This document shows, piece by piece, positions 1 through 63,559 of a stretch of DNA of 64,000 nucleotides; position 1 is the first letter of the stretch; every line of letters starts with the position of its first letter. The stretch is from NCBI GenBank assembly GCA_947623455.1, contig OX392540.1, positions 6,589,432 to 6,653,431 of the forward strand, in the 5' to 3' direction. The position numbers were made by a program, and so were the translations under genes. The stretch is from Mimachlamys varia. Lineage: Eukaryota; Mollusca; Bivalvia; Pectinida; Pectinidae. The notes under the pieces are model-generated. The model was not told the DNA's origin. It did no database searches and saw only the letters and a list, made by a program, of their open reading frames with translations.

Positions 1-740
1 TTTAACAGATTTGACCCCTGTGACCTTGAATATAGGTCAAGGTCATTTCTTTTCGCAAACTTTGTCGGGCTTCATCCAAGGAACCTTTCAGCCAAATATC
101 ATGCTTCTAGGGTTTTTGGTATTTCAGAAGAAGTCATTTAAAGGTTTTAACAGATTTGACCCCTGTGACCTTGAATATAAGTCAAGGTCATTTCTTTTCG
201 CAAAATTTGTCGGGCTTCATCCAAGGGACATTTCAGCCAAATATCATGTTTCTAGGGCTTTTTGTATTTCAGAAGAAGTCGTTTAAAGGTTTTAACAGAT
301 TTGACCCCTGTGACCTTGAATATAGGTCAAGGTCATTTCTTTTCGCAAACTTTGTTGGGCTTCATCCAAGGAACCTTTCAGCCAAATATCATACTTCTCA
401 GGCTTTTGGTATTTCAGAAGAAGTCGTTTAAAGGTTAAAATAGATTTAACCTCACGGTGACCTTGAATATTGGTCAAGGTCATTTCTTTTCGCAAACTTT
501 ATTTGGCTTCATCTAAGGAAGCTACTGCTCAAATATGAAGTCTCTATGCCTGTCGGTATTTTAGAAGAAGTTGTTTGAAGGTTTCGACATTTTTGACCCC
601 TGTGACCTTGAAATTAGGTCAAAGTGATTTTTTTTCGCAAACTTTGTTCAGCTCCTTCCAAGAAATCTACCAGCCAAATTTCATGTCACTGGGCCTTTCA
701 GTATTTTAGAAGAAGTCGTTTAAAGGAAAAAGTTGACGGA
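1..740. repeat. 145-bp tandem repeat, about 5 units, with paired nuclear-receptor-type half sites
   Basis: Units begin near 11, 156 and 301, with more diverged copies near 440 and 585. Each contains TGACCTTGA, a short spacer and TCAAGGTCA (an inverted pair; less perfect in the last copies). The array runs into the (GGAC)n tail that follows, so the whole is probably a dispersed element with amplified internal units. ORFs here are repeat artefacts. It lies in intron 21 of scrib. Confidence 0.9.
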
Positions 741-835
741 CGCAGGACGGACGGACGGACGGACGGACGGACGGACGGACGACGGACGCTGCACCATCAC
801 ATAAGCTCACTTGGCCCTTCGGACCAGGTGAGCTA
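741..835. repeat. (GGAC)n microsatellite and terminal hairpin of a dispersed element
   Basis: GGAC/GACG repeats (about 745-785) are followed by an imperfect palindrome, AGCTCACTTGG...CCAGGTGAGCT (about 804-834). I recognise this arrangement from bivalve genomes. A degraded relative with GACGGACGGATGG is at 14780-14865. Confidence 0.7.
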
Positions 836-1755
836 AAAATGAGTAATTATCTATAACATGTTAATCCATCGATCGGCTTAAATAAAGCGTTATTTTAATA
901 TTCACGATACAGGATGTATACTGGGATCATGCTAATTCTAAACAACGTTGATGGCTGCTTTGGGTAAATAAAGAAAACGAATGTAGAGGAAAATATTAAT
1001 AACTTTCATGAAAGAATCGGAGTGAAGAATTTAAAAGAACAATTCATGCAAATTCTATGCGGGCGCTAAAAAAAGAAAGAAGAGTAACAAATTAATAACA
1101 ACAATGACAACTTTCAGACATAAAATGGTCACAGGCAATCTGGTACGGAATGAACAATATTTGAACGCCACAGGGGAGACAATCAGCGGTTCAATTTCAT
1201 GCACCGAACATACAAACCTCGAGGAAGGTATACACTTGCTGTAAAAACGACGTATATCATCATAAAACAACAGTCAAAGTCCAGTTTCTGATTTTACAGT
1301 TTGTTCTCATTTGGTTTTAAAGTCTAATTAATGAAAATTACTCTTTTATAAATTACTCATTGAACCACGACTGAAAATCTCTTTTTATAATTTAACAAAT
1401 TTCAAATGCTTGACGATTATTAGAGAAATCATTCTCTTTATAACGTGTTACCACAGAGGGTAACTTACTGCTACCAGTTGATGGGAGCTTAAAAAAGACG
1501 ACAACATCAATCGAAATCAGGAAGTGACAATATCAAACCAAACAATAAAACAGGAAACAGACAAATCTCATAACAACATATCTTAAATTTAGTTCAGAGT
1601 CCAACATTCAGAAAAAAATTCCTGATAGAACGATTTTGATTTCAAAAACTGAAAATTATGAAATAATTGTATTTCATATCAAATATAAACTTGATCTATT
1701 TAACAACAATCATGAAACAACTTAGTACACCTTATTTTAATCACATTTGTTTCCT
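836..1755. other. intron 21 DNA, no gene seen
   Basis: AT-rich sequence without exon-like ORFs on either strand. I looked for the missing half of PDZ2 and did not find it here. Confidence 0.6.
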
Positions 1756-1759
1756 CAAC

Positions 1760-1920
1760 ATTAGCGCCCAGATGATCTTCATATGTGATAGGAAATCAAA
1801 GTACCCGGAGAAACCAATGCAGTAAGGCAGGTGAGCCAATACCTTTTATGTCCTGTCAGGGAAATGAACCCCAGCCACCTTGTTGAAAGGCAGATGCGCT
1901 ATCCACTGCGCCACCTATCA
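1760..1920 (-). mobile_element. tRNA-derived SINE
   Basis: Read on the minus strand from about 1920: TGGCGCAGTGG (matches the RNA polymerase III A box), then 30-odd bases later GGGGTTCATTTCC (B-box-like), then a non-tRNA body containing TCTCCGGGTACTTTG, typical of molluscan SINEs as I know them. It does not fold as an intact tRNA gene. Confidence 0.65.
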
Positions 1921-1924
1921 GAAA

Positions 1925-2690
1925 TAACAACACTGACGTCCAATGGTCATGCAAAACTGATTGCTTGAACAAAATTCCGACAACATTTCACTTAATAGCA
2001 AAACATAAAGTTTAAGCTAATCTACTAGAAGAGAAGCAAGCAGTTCAATAAAGGGAGATAATCTGAAAATTTCCATAAGGGGAGATAATCAGGCAGCCTC
2101 CTACTATTTCCATGATTGGTGACATAGCACAGATTTCAATGTGTGCAGTGTATTGACAGAGACAAGCATTACAGCACAGTGCTTAACAGCCAAGCAAACT
2201 GAGCAGGGATTCAAACTTAGACATTACTTTCATTTCATCTCAAATTAACCCCCTATATAAAGGAGGGGTGCCTTATCACAGATGGGCATCAGAAAGGCCC
2301 AAATTGACACCCCTCCTTTGCTATAATCTCCATCTTTGCCTTGATTCACTATTCGAGTGTCTACTGCCCCACCTTGAATTCCTACACATTAACCCTTTTA
2401 CTTCTATAGACTCTGATGGACCTACAAACATTAATGTATAGTATGTAACAGTTATCAAAATTACACATACAGTGTAGGTCACAATGGTTGTTGAATTCTC
2501 CAATAAAGATTGGAACACCCAGGCAAAAGCAAACTAAAAATGTGACCAAAAAAGATGTGTATGGCTTTCCTAAATAGCTAAACAGTTTAAATGGTATTTT
2601 GACCCCAGAGTCAATTAACAATGTTTCAAAATACCATGCTACACCTACAGAGATTTCCATATAAAGCTCAAATTTTAATGATTCTTTTAT
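1925..2690. other. intron 21 DNA, no gene seen
   Basis: No exon with acceptor, donor and scribble-like product is visible. Short ORFs on the minus strand at 2321-2660 have no recognisable features. Confidence 0.55.
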
Positions 2691-2694
2691 GTTG

Positions 2695-3160
2695 CTAAAC
2701 TAGTAATGGTTTTCCTATATACTTAAATCTGTAAAGGTTTTCCTATATAGTTAAATCTGTAAAGGTTTTCCCATATAGTTAAATCTGTAAAGGTTTTCCT
2801 ATCAAGCTTAACCTGTAAAGGTCTCCCTATATAGTTAAATCTGTAAAGGTTTTCCTATATAACTTAATTTGTTAAGGTTTCCCTATATAGTTAAATCTGT
2901 AAAGGTTTTCCTATATAACTAAATCTGTAAAGGTTTTCCTATATAGTTAAATATGTAAAGGTTTTCCTTTATAGCTAAATCTGTAATGGTTTTCCTATCA
3001 AGCTTACCCTGTAAAGGTTTTCTATATAGCTAAATCTGTAAAGGTTTTTCTATAAAGCTAAATCTGTAAAGGTTTTCCTACATAGCTTAATCTGTTAAGG
3101 TTTGCCTATAAAGCTAATCTTCAAAGCTAAATCTGCAATGGTTTTCAAATAAAGCTAATC
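2695..3160. repeat. 28-30 bp minisatellite, about 16 units
   Basis: The unit contains GTAAAGGTTTTCCTATATAG followed by TTAAATCT, with substitutions and small indels; the last units are degenerate. It lies in intron 21. Confidence 0.92.
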
Positions 3161-3747
3161 TTCAAATAAAAGAGATCTGTCCCAGCATTAATAGATCGGG
3201 TGATTTTTAAATTTGTATCGAATTCTTTACAGATTTGTAAAGGCCTATTGCCGTCTTTTAATTACAACCCCTTTCCATCCCAATATTCCTGTCTACTTCT
3301 ATCAAATATGGTTAAGTACATTTTGTACATTTAGAAAAGTTTGAAATGCATTTAGAAAGATCCTGGTTAGTGAAAAGAGAATTAAGTCAAATGCTTTTTT
3401 GTTTATTAATTAAACAGCAGAAAGTAATATAAGTAAAAAGAGGAGAAAAAAGTTTTAGATATGAACAATTAAAATCTTACAGACCACGAGAATTCTGTAC
3501 ATCAGAATGTCATAAACTAGTTAAGAAGGTTTTTTTTAATTAAATATTAGAAGATTTGTAGATTATTTTGAAAATTATTACTATGAAAATCTGATTACTA
3601 ACGATTTCAAAATTAAAGGAACTGGAATAAGAATAAATTAAAACACAAATAATATTTTGCAAAAATGGAAAAAAAATTCTGTAAGCAACAATGAAAATGA
3701 GTCTAAAGGAAAGCACCTGAGGATGAGCTACCTGAATGGTATCGTAC

Positions 3748-55010
<51,263 letters not shown>

Positions 55011-55014
55011 AATA

Positions 55015-56100
55015 GGTGCGATAAATTTGGGGATTTATGCTTTCGTATACCCTTTGTAAGTGCCAATAGCTCTCGGTGTTTACAATCTTAACAATTAAAA
55101 TTAATATATGTGCATATAATAAGCGTGTTATTAACTGGGCGAACGGCCATGACATGATCTAATTAGGCCCAGTATGGCGATATGACAGGTGCGATTTTGT
55201 TACCTGGATAAATTTTATTGAGCTTTAACTAGCTTCGCATAGAAAAAGAACAATGGATTTTTAAGCTTAAATTAAAGAAATTGTGCTTTAATCTTATAAT
55301 CGTGGTGGTAGAGAGTTATGTCACTGCAAAGTGTTGCACATTTTTACGTTTTTATTTCTATAGTTAAGAAAAATATCGACAGTCAAAAACTTCTGTAGAT
55401 CGTTGTTAACCTAACAATACTAGGTACAAAAATCGACCATGACTGGTTAGCCTTCAACAGATGGCGATTTACGTTTGATACGTTCGCCATGTTACACAAA
55501 AAAATGTGTTTCATAAACTGCAATATTATAGCTTTCCTGCTAATATTTTTGTTTCTATTTTCTAATTATTTTCTTTAATTAATAATTACAGGGACGTATT
55601 TAATTTTCTTACAAAAGAAAATCATTGACTTTGGTTTTTGCGTGTGTCAAAATCAGGGGGAAAACTTTCTTTTAATCATTCGCTGGTTGTGAACACAAAA
55701 AATGTATCTATAATACATAGATCTATGATAAAGAGTTTACAAACCGTAGTCAGGATCGCAGGGACCTGATAATTTGTTATAAGCTAAATTTGTACCTAAA
55801 TCAAGGTGTTCAGAGCAATATCTTATATTTTTGAGGCGGAGGAGTATTTTTATCGAAAATCAACGTTATACATGTAGTTATGATACCAAAGTATAATGTC
55901 AACATGACTCAGGTAGTGAAATTTAGCGCTACAAACAGTAATGTGTATAAGCTGTAAACACAAAAACAAATATCATAACTGTAATAAAACATTACGATAT
56001 ACATCGTTATATAATATGGTGGATTTTTTAGTCCCCGATCGCGAGGTTTTGGATGGCCTAATATTCGCATAAAACCAATATTTGAATCACGTCAAGCAAC
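55015..56100. other. upstream intergenic DNA
   Basis: No gene seen. 55745-55860 (CAGGGACCTGATAATTTGTT, CAAGGTGTTCAGAGCAAT) is a dispersed repeat with a second copy at 63105-63225. Confidence 0.5.
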
Positions 56101-56102
56101 AC

Positions 56103-56509
56103 TTAAAGGCCCAATATACCTAACTTTCGGCAAAAACTAGAAGCGAAAATCAAACATAATAACTTATTATATTTATAGATTTAGTTAGGATTAACTGATA
56201 TCAGCAATATTCAAGATGAATTCTTACGCGGTTACCGTACAGCAGCAGTTGAAACACGGTATTTGTAAACACGCGTCCATTTCTAGCTGTCATCTACCTT
56301 CGGTTTGTTGTTGAAGTGGGCCCCACCTGAACTATTTTCAATTCTTTAGATTTTTTTTGTCAAGATTTTCTTGTTAGTTACCACCCAGGTTTACTATCTA
56401 AGTCCGTGGTTTTAGGCTTATTATTGCATGATTATCAACTGGATTTTTTTTCATATTTTTTTTCAGAATCCCAAATGATTTCCTGAAGTTACGTATATTG
56501 GGCCTTCAA
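56103..56509 (+). mobile_element. TTAA MITE copy B
   Basis: TTAAAGGCCCAATATACC ... ACGTATATTGGGCCTTCAA. Internal landmarks GTACAGCAGCAGTTGAAAC and AGTGGGCCCCACCTGAA are shared with copies C and D in the same orientation. The right TTAA is mutated to TCAA. Confidence 0.85.
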
Positions 56510-56514
56510 CTCCT

Positions 56515-57320
56515 TCCTAAGGAGCGGAAATCATATTCTACAAACATGTAATACAGAAATATGTAAGGAAAATGCTCGCATGCATAGCGTATTCAGCATG
56601 GGTATTAGTACTGTCCATAAGTGATTGCACATACGGCATGGAGTTGCACTGAATATTTTTGACAGTTGGGTCAAAGAAACTGCCCCTCTTCCCGTGCACA
56701 ACATTTAAAGTAAAATAAAGAAATTAACAAAAAAGATATAAGTAATTTTGCTTGTCGGGTTGTTCTTCTTGCCGCCTCAAAACCGACTCCCCTTGTTCCC
56801 AATACCACATCCCCAACTGTGAGGCTGCACACGGCGGTTACTGGAGCCATGGTAACCACCGGTACCGGTATATGTCATTTGGGTAGTGGCATGGTTAATA
56901 ATATATACATGTACACTTTCGTAGTATACGATTTAAAATTAAACAGTACTAGTTTTTCTAAATTTGTTAATTAAAGGGGTTTTACGCACCTGACCACTCT
57001 GCTTCTACATTAGTTTAGTTTTTCCCACCTTAATTTTGGCCCCTAGTATTACTGACGAGTCCCAGAAGAACGAAACAGTTGTATGCCACTGTGTTATTTT
57101 CTACGTGCTTAATAGTCCCTGGTCGTATCTATTTCTAAAAGGTGCAGCATATACATGTGTGTGTGTCACGTCGTCTTTCATCAGTAGTTTACGGCACTGT
57201 ATGACATACTTGGTGTAAATACCCCGTATGTAAATGAGCGACTGTTTTACAAGTCTCACTACGTCACTACGGAGTAGTAATGTATGTCTATCTATGACTC
57301 CGAGCTTTACTAGTCCACTG
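56515..57320. other. upstream intergenic DNA, no gene seen
   Basis: Short ORFs at 56671-56859 and 57036-57325 lack recognisable features. Confidence 0.5.
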
Positions 57321-57324
57321 ATCA

Positions 57325-58440
57325 TGACACGTCACGGAGACTTCTCACGAGGAACCACTGACACGTCACGAAGTCTTCTCACAATGAACCACTGACACGT
57401 CACGGAGTCTTCTCACGAGGAACCACTGACACGTCACGGAGACTTCTCACGAGGAACCACTGACACGTCACGAAGTCTTCTCACAATGAACCACTGACAC
57501 GTCACGGAGTCTTCTCACGAGGAACCACTGACACGTCACGGAGTCTTCTCACAATGAACCACTGACACGTCACGAAGTCTTCTCACAATGAACCACTGAC
57601 ACGTCACGAAGTCTTCTCACAATGAACCACTGACACGTCATGGAGTCTTCTCACGAGGAACCACTGACACGTCACGGAGTCTTCTCACGAGGAACCACTG
57701 ACACGTCACGGAGTCTTCTCACGTGGAACCACTGACACGTCACAGAGACTTCTCACGAGGAACCACTGACACGTCACGGAGTCTTCTCACGAGGAACCAC
57801 TGACACGTCACGGAGTCTTCTCACGAGGAACCACTGACACGTCACGGAGTCTTCTCACGAGGAACCACTGACACGTCACGAAGTCTTCTCACAATGAACC
57901 ACTGACACGTCACGGAGTCTTCTCACGAGGAACCACTGACACGTCACGGAGTCTTCTCACGAGGAACCACTGACACGTCACGGAGTCTTCTCACGAGGAA
58001 CCACTGACACGTCACGGAGTCTTCTCACGAGGAACCACTGACACGTCACGGAGTCTTCTCACGAGGAACCACTGACACGTCACTGAGTCTTATCACAAGG
58101 AATCACTGACACGTCACGGAGTCTTCTCACGAGGAACCACTGACACGTCACGGAGTCTTCTCACGAGGAACCACTGACACGTCACGGAGTCTTCTCACGA
58201 GGAACCACTGACACGTCACTGAGTCTTCTCACGAGGAACCACTGACACGTCACGGAGTCTTCTCACGAGGAACCACTGACACGTCACTGAGTCTTCTCAC
58301 GAGGAACCACTGACACGTCACTGAGTCTTCTCACGAGGAACCACTGACACGTCACGGAGTCTTCTCACAATGAACCACTGACACGTCACGGAGTCTTCTC
58401 ACGAAGAACCACTGACACGTCACAGAGACTTCTCACGTGG
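57325..58440. repeat. 36-bp minisatellite, about 31 units, 2.5 kb upstream of scrib
   Basis: The unit contains CACTGACACGTCACGGAGTC and TTCTCACGAGGAAC. Most units keep ACGTCA, the CRE half-site (reverse TGACGT). Variants CAATGAACC and CACAGAGAC recur in blocks. Confidence 0.95.
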
Positions 58441-58444
58441 AAAC

Positions 58445-58748
58445 TTGTAATAAATGGGAGTATTGAGATGGAAGAGGATAATAATTTGATACTTACAGTT
58501 TGATATAGCGAAAGAAACAATGAAGATATGTGATCTTATCAATTCTAACTGGAGTCTTTTATGATAATGTTATGTTATAACATTCTTCATGGTGTGATAA
58601 AGGCCAAACTTGTCTGGATGTTGTACAATTAGTCGACGATTGCTAGTATAGACCATACTTCTGTAGTTATGTCCTGTAGACATGTGACGTAAATAAAATA
58701 TAATATTGTTCAATCCCACTCGGCCAACATATCCTGTTTTAGGTTCTA
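58445..58748. other. upstream intergenic DNA, no gene seen
   Basis: AT-rich spacer between the 36-bp array and MITE copy C. Confidence 0.5.
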
Positions 58749-58749
58749 C

Positions 58750-59149
58750 TTAAAGGCCAAATATACGTTAAACGAAACTTTCGACAAAACTGGAAGCGAA
58801 AATCAAGCCTAATAACTTATTATATTCATATAGACTTAGTTAAGATTAACTGATATTAGCAAGTATCCAAGATGAATTCTTACGCGGTTACCGGTACAGC
58901 AGCAGTTGAAACTCGGTATTTGTAAACACGCGTCCATTTTGAACTGTCTTCTACCGTTGGCTTGTTGTTGAAGTGGGCCCCACCTGAATTATTTTCAATT
59001 CCTTGGATTTTTTTGTCAAGAGTTTCTTGTTAGTTACCACTCAGGTTTACTTCGTTTAAGGCTTATTTTTGCATGGTTATCAACTAGATTATTTTTATAA
59101 TTTTTCAGTATCGAAATATTTCCTGATGTTACGTATATTGGGCCTTTAA
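58750..59149 (+). mobile_element. TTAA MITE copy C
   Basis: TTAAAGGCCAAATATACG ... ACGTATATTGGGCCTTTAA, 400 bp, with GGTTACCGGTACAGCAGCAG inside. Same orientation as copies B and D. Confidence 0.87.
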
Positions 59150-59154
59150 CGGTA

Positions 59155-60028
59155 AGGCTATATCTGTGGAGAGTGTTATTACATGTGGAAATATTTTAAA
59201 ATTTTCTTCAACTAAAACTTCTCTCTCTTTACGAAAATCCAATGAACAATTTATAGCATTTTGATAATCTTTTGGGTTAAAAACCTTCAACATCGCTTTG
59301 GTAAAAACTATCAGTTGATATTAGGTTTTTTGATACTCATTGTATGTATCATAACATCTTGTCGTAAACATGATAGATTAATAACTTGTTCCAAAGAAAA
59401 TTTCTCACACTTTTAGAATCAATATGCAAATAAGTTTTCTTTCGGTCATATTTGTAGGGAAGATTAAGGAATAACATCATTCTTTCGGAAGCAATCTTGA
59501 TTTTGACATAAAATGCTGAAACATTGCACATTCATTGTAAGTAATTTTCCAAGAACAACTGTCATAGGTATATGGTATTTTGGATAATTTCCTGAACTTT
59601 TATTTTTACATATTTTGATAATTGTTAAGTTGACATACAAATAAATAATTTTAGGCGCACAATGTTTTGATAATAGTTTATTACATATTTTCTCTAATAT
59701 ACTAATGTTTTTGTTGAAACATAAAATTGAGGATACTTATATAATCAAATTAATGTCATGCAAATCACTGACTCCGTCTACATACATAGGTACTATATTG
59801 CCCCCAATTTACAAAATATCTTATATTTCAATGAAATTATGTAAATGCCCTTTACATTGTATATAATAATTAATTATAGTAGTTTGAATAATCAAATTAT
59901 TTTATGCCTATGCCAAATGTGGTAATAATATTGAATACCGTATTATTATACGAATAGAATATCTAATTTAATTAATTTGTTTGAATGATCCTAAAATCGA
60001 TATATTTAATCTAATCAAAGTAGTTTAA
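59155..60028. other. upstream intergenic DNA, no gene seen
   Basis: Strongly AT-rich, no ORF of note. Confidence 0.5.
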
Positions 60029-60034
60029 CGTATC

Positions 60035-61425
60035 GAACTTATTGTTTGCCTGCCGTGAAGATAATGTGAATGGTTATTTGTTTGCCAGCCGTGAAGATAA
60101 TGAGAATGGTTATTTGTTTGCCTGCCGTGAAGATAATGTGAATGGTTATTTGTTTGCCAGCCGTGAAGATAATGTGAATGGTTATTTGTTTGTCTGCCGT
60201 GAAGATAATGTGAATGGTTATTTGTTTGTCTGCCGTGAAGATAATGTGAATGGTTATTTGTTTGCCTGTCGTGAAGATAATGTGAATGGTTATTTGTTTG
60301 CCAGCCGTGAAGATAATGTGAATGGTTATTTGTTTGTCTGCCGTGAAGATAATGTGAATGGTTATTTGTTTGTCTGCCGTGAAGATAATGTGAATGGTTA
60401 TTTGTTTGTCTGCCGTGAAGATAATGTGAATGGTTATTTGTTTGTCTGCCGTGAGGATAATGTGAATGGTTATTTGTTTGTCTGCCGTGAAGATAATGTG
60501 AATGGTTATTTGTTTGCCTGCTATGAAGATAATGTGAATGGTTATTTGTTTGCCTGCCGTGAAGATAATGTGAATGGTTATTTGTTTGCCTGCCGTGAAG
60601 GTAATGTGAATGGTTATTTGTTTGTCTGCCGTGAAGATAATGTGAATGGTTATTTGTTTGCCTGCCGTGAAGATAATGTGAATGATTATTTGTTTGCCTG
60701 CCGTGAAGATAATGTGAATGGTTATTTGTTTGCCTGCTATGAAGATAATGTGAATGGTTATTTGTTTGCCTGCTATGAAGATAATGTGAATGGTTATTTG
60801 TTTGCCTGCCGTGAAGGTAATGTGAATGGTTATTTGTTTGTCTGCCGTGAAGATAATGTGAATGGTTATTTGTTTGTCTGCCGTGAAGATAATGTGAATG
60901 ATTATTTGTTTGCCTGCCGTGAAGGTAATGTGAATGGTTATTTGTTTGTCTGCCGTGAAGATAATGTGAATGGTTATTTGTTTGCCTGCTATGAAGATAA
61001 TGTGAATGGTTATTTGTTTGTCTGCCGTGAAGATAATGTAAATGGTTATTTGTTTGTCTGCGTGAAGATAATGTGAATGGTTATTTGTTTGTCTGCCGTG
61101 AAGATAATGTGAATGGTTATTTGTTTGCCTGCCGTGAAGATAATGTGAATGGTTATTTGTTTGCCTGCCTTGAAGATAATGTGAATGGTTATTTGTTTGC
61201 CTGCCGTGAAGGTAATGTGAATGGTTATTTGTTTGTCTGCCGTGAAGATAATGTGAATGGTTATTTGTTTGCCTGCCGTGAAGATAATGTGAATGATTAT
61301 TTGTTTGCCTGCCGTGAAGGCAATGTGAATGGTTATTTGTTTGCCTGCCGTGAAGATAATGTGAATGGTTATTTGTTTGCCTGCTATGAAGATAATGTGA
61401 ATGGTTATTTGTTTGTCTGCCGTGA
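60035..61425. repeat. 36-bp minisatellite, about 38 units, with trivial long ORF
   Basis: The unit contains CTGCCGTGAAGATAATGTGA and ATGGTTATTTGTTTGC (12 codons, CREDNVNGYLFA). The + strand is open for 344 codons (60042-61076); a one-base loss near 61061 shifts the frame and a second frame runs to 61468. The minus strand is open too. Unit-to-unit changes (GCC/GTC, CGT/TAT, GAT/GGT, GGT/GAT) nearly all alter the amino acid, which argues against protein-level selection. Confidence 0.93.
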
Positions 61426-61429
61426 ACGT

Positions 61430-62500
61430 TGTCTCATAGAAACAAAACCAACAAATTTCTTCATGTAATTCGAGTATTTCGCAAAACGCTTTATGCAGTA
61501 TCTCCAAATTTTATTATATAAAAAATCATCACTTGGGTTTAAATTGCATTCGCCCCGTGAAGACTGTCCAGTACACTTTTGCAGCATCTTGTAACCGTAA
61601 CATCAAGGACGTTGGTCAACCGGGAAGCGGCGACACCGTCCGTAACAGACTGAAACATGGAGCGCTATAGGTGTCTTATATGGTGCACATTCACTATACG
61701 ATGTACTTGTGTAATTATATGAAATGTTTTTGTCTTTACGTCATGTACGTGTGTCATTATATGACGTGTTTTTGTCTTTAGGTCAGGTACTTATGTCATT
61801 ATATTAGAATTCCTCTTGAAGACGTGTCGACACCTCCAGTACATTTTCATTCCTAAAAACCTCATAGTAGGCGGAAATACAGTTGCGCGTCTTCATTCAC
61901 CACTAGCGGCAGCTGGACAGGTTGGTATATTGACTAAAACAACATTTATTTGTTAAAAAACAAATCCACGTTATAAATTGTAATGTTATTATACGCGCAT
62001 GTATTTGGATTTGTATTTGTTAAAATATTGCAGTAGTTTTCTGGTAGGATGGGAATACGGAAAAAATGTCCCATTTCAAAGAATATGACCTTATATTAGA
62101 GTATTAATACACATACAATGAGATATTAGCCAGGTGGTAAACGGCTAGTAGTTAGCGCCTGAAATGTCAGCTCCAGCGAACCCTCAGAAGTATATATGTT
62201 AGAAATCTATGTGTCAAGTTGTATTGATTATATAACAAGATATATACCATGTATTGTAAAGCGCTTTGAAATAGCTTATTTTAGCTAGGGCGGTATATCA
62301 ATGTTGTATATCTATTTGTACCCTCTACGGACAGGTACTCGTGTCTGTTTGTAAATGATAACTTACCTCTACAGTAGGCTCTGAATCTCTATACTCTTCT
62401 TTCCATCATTTCATCTTATACTTCCTTAGACAAAACCGATTTATTCATGCACATCTACCAACATATACTGTTTTATAATGATCAGGGAATTTTTCAATAC
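61430..62500. other. upstream intergenic DNA, no gene established
   Basis: 61600-61930 is richer in CpG (GGGAAGCGGCGACACCG, ACTAGCGGCAGCTGGACAG followed by GTTGGT) and could hold a noncoding first exon of a plus-strand neighbour. This is only a suggestion. Confidence 0.3.
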
Positions 62501-62502
62501 TC

Positions 62503-62890
62503 TTAAAGGCCCAATATACGTAACTTTCAGCAAAACGTGAATCGAAAATCAAGCCTAATAACTTATTATATTTATAGATTTATTTAAGATTAACTGATAT
62601 CAGCAATATTCCAGATGAATTCTTACGCGGTTACCGGTACAGCAGCAGTTGGAATTCAGTATTTGTAAACACACGTCCATTTTGAACTGTCTTTTAGGCT
62701 TGTTGTTGAAGTGGGCCCCACCCGAATTATTTTCAATTCTTTGGATTTTTTTGTCAACAGTTTCTTGTTAGTTACCGCTCAAGTTAACATCGTTTTAGGC
62801 TTATTTTTGCATGGTTATCAACTGGATTTTTTTTCAGAATTTTTCAGAATCACGAAAATTTCCCTGAAGTTAAGTATATTGGGCCTTTAA
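62503..62890 (+). mobile_element. TTAA MITE copy D
   Basis: TTAAAGGCCCAATATACG ... AAGTATATTGGGCCTTTAA, 388 bp, with CGGTTACCGGTACAGCAGCA inside. Confidence 0.87.
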
Positions 62891-63104
62891 AAAGTTATAT
62901 CGATTTCGTGCAGTAACCTGTCCAAGCTGTAATGATATCTAGCTAAAAACAGTTGAAAAACTTCGTACACATTGATTAATTCGCTTAGATTTTCCAATAA
63001 TCTTCAACACCAAGTGAGTATGTTTTCATAAATTGCAATAGAAATATTTTAGATTTGATAGGAATAGACAGAGGTGTTATCTCCCTTAGACCGGTATATT
63101 GTGG

Positions 63105-63225
63105 TAAAGTAACCACAGGGACCCGAGAATTTGTTCCAGCTAGATTTTTTTTATCTAAACTAAGGTGTTTAGAGTAATTGTACACTTCCAGAGGAGGGTT
63201 TAGTTCAACTTTCGATAAAAATGAT
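63105..63225. repeat. dispersed repeat (second copy of 55745-55860)
   Basis: CAGGGACCCGAGAATTTGTT, CTAAGGTGTTTAGAGTAATT and TCGATAAAAAT parallel the copy at 55745-55860 in the same orientation. Confidence 0.55.
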
Positions 63226-63559
63226 CCCTCAATGGTCATAAAGCAACTGAAACAAGGAAATTTTGCGTGATTTTGGAGGAAATGGAGAATATTTCTGCGG
63301 AAGGAGGATACATTTGACTTGCACATGTAGGAGGTTTGTTAAATAAATATTATCCATCTTTCCAACGTCACCAACCGAATTTTCGTACAACAACTAGAAA
63401 TGTTATTTTTGATGCAAGAAAGTGAGGTGAACGGCGATAACAGCAGCAAATAATACAACTCTACTGAAACAGCGTTATCCTTCTTAAAACCGTACGGGAA
63501 TTCCGAGGTAAAGTCTGCACACACGAACGGAACTCAATGTTTCCGGAAATTAACACGAT

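Noticed and set aside
1..3747. Second half of PDZ2 expected as exon 22
   Set aside because: I found no acceptor-linked frame with a (G/S)IF(I/V)SR-type block; the exon is probably beyond the left edge.
62125..62200. Another tRNA-like SINE head
   Set aside because: The similarity to A and B boxes is too weak to support a call.
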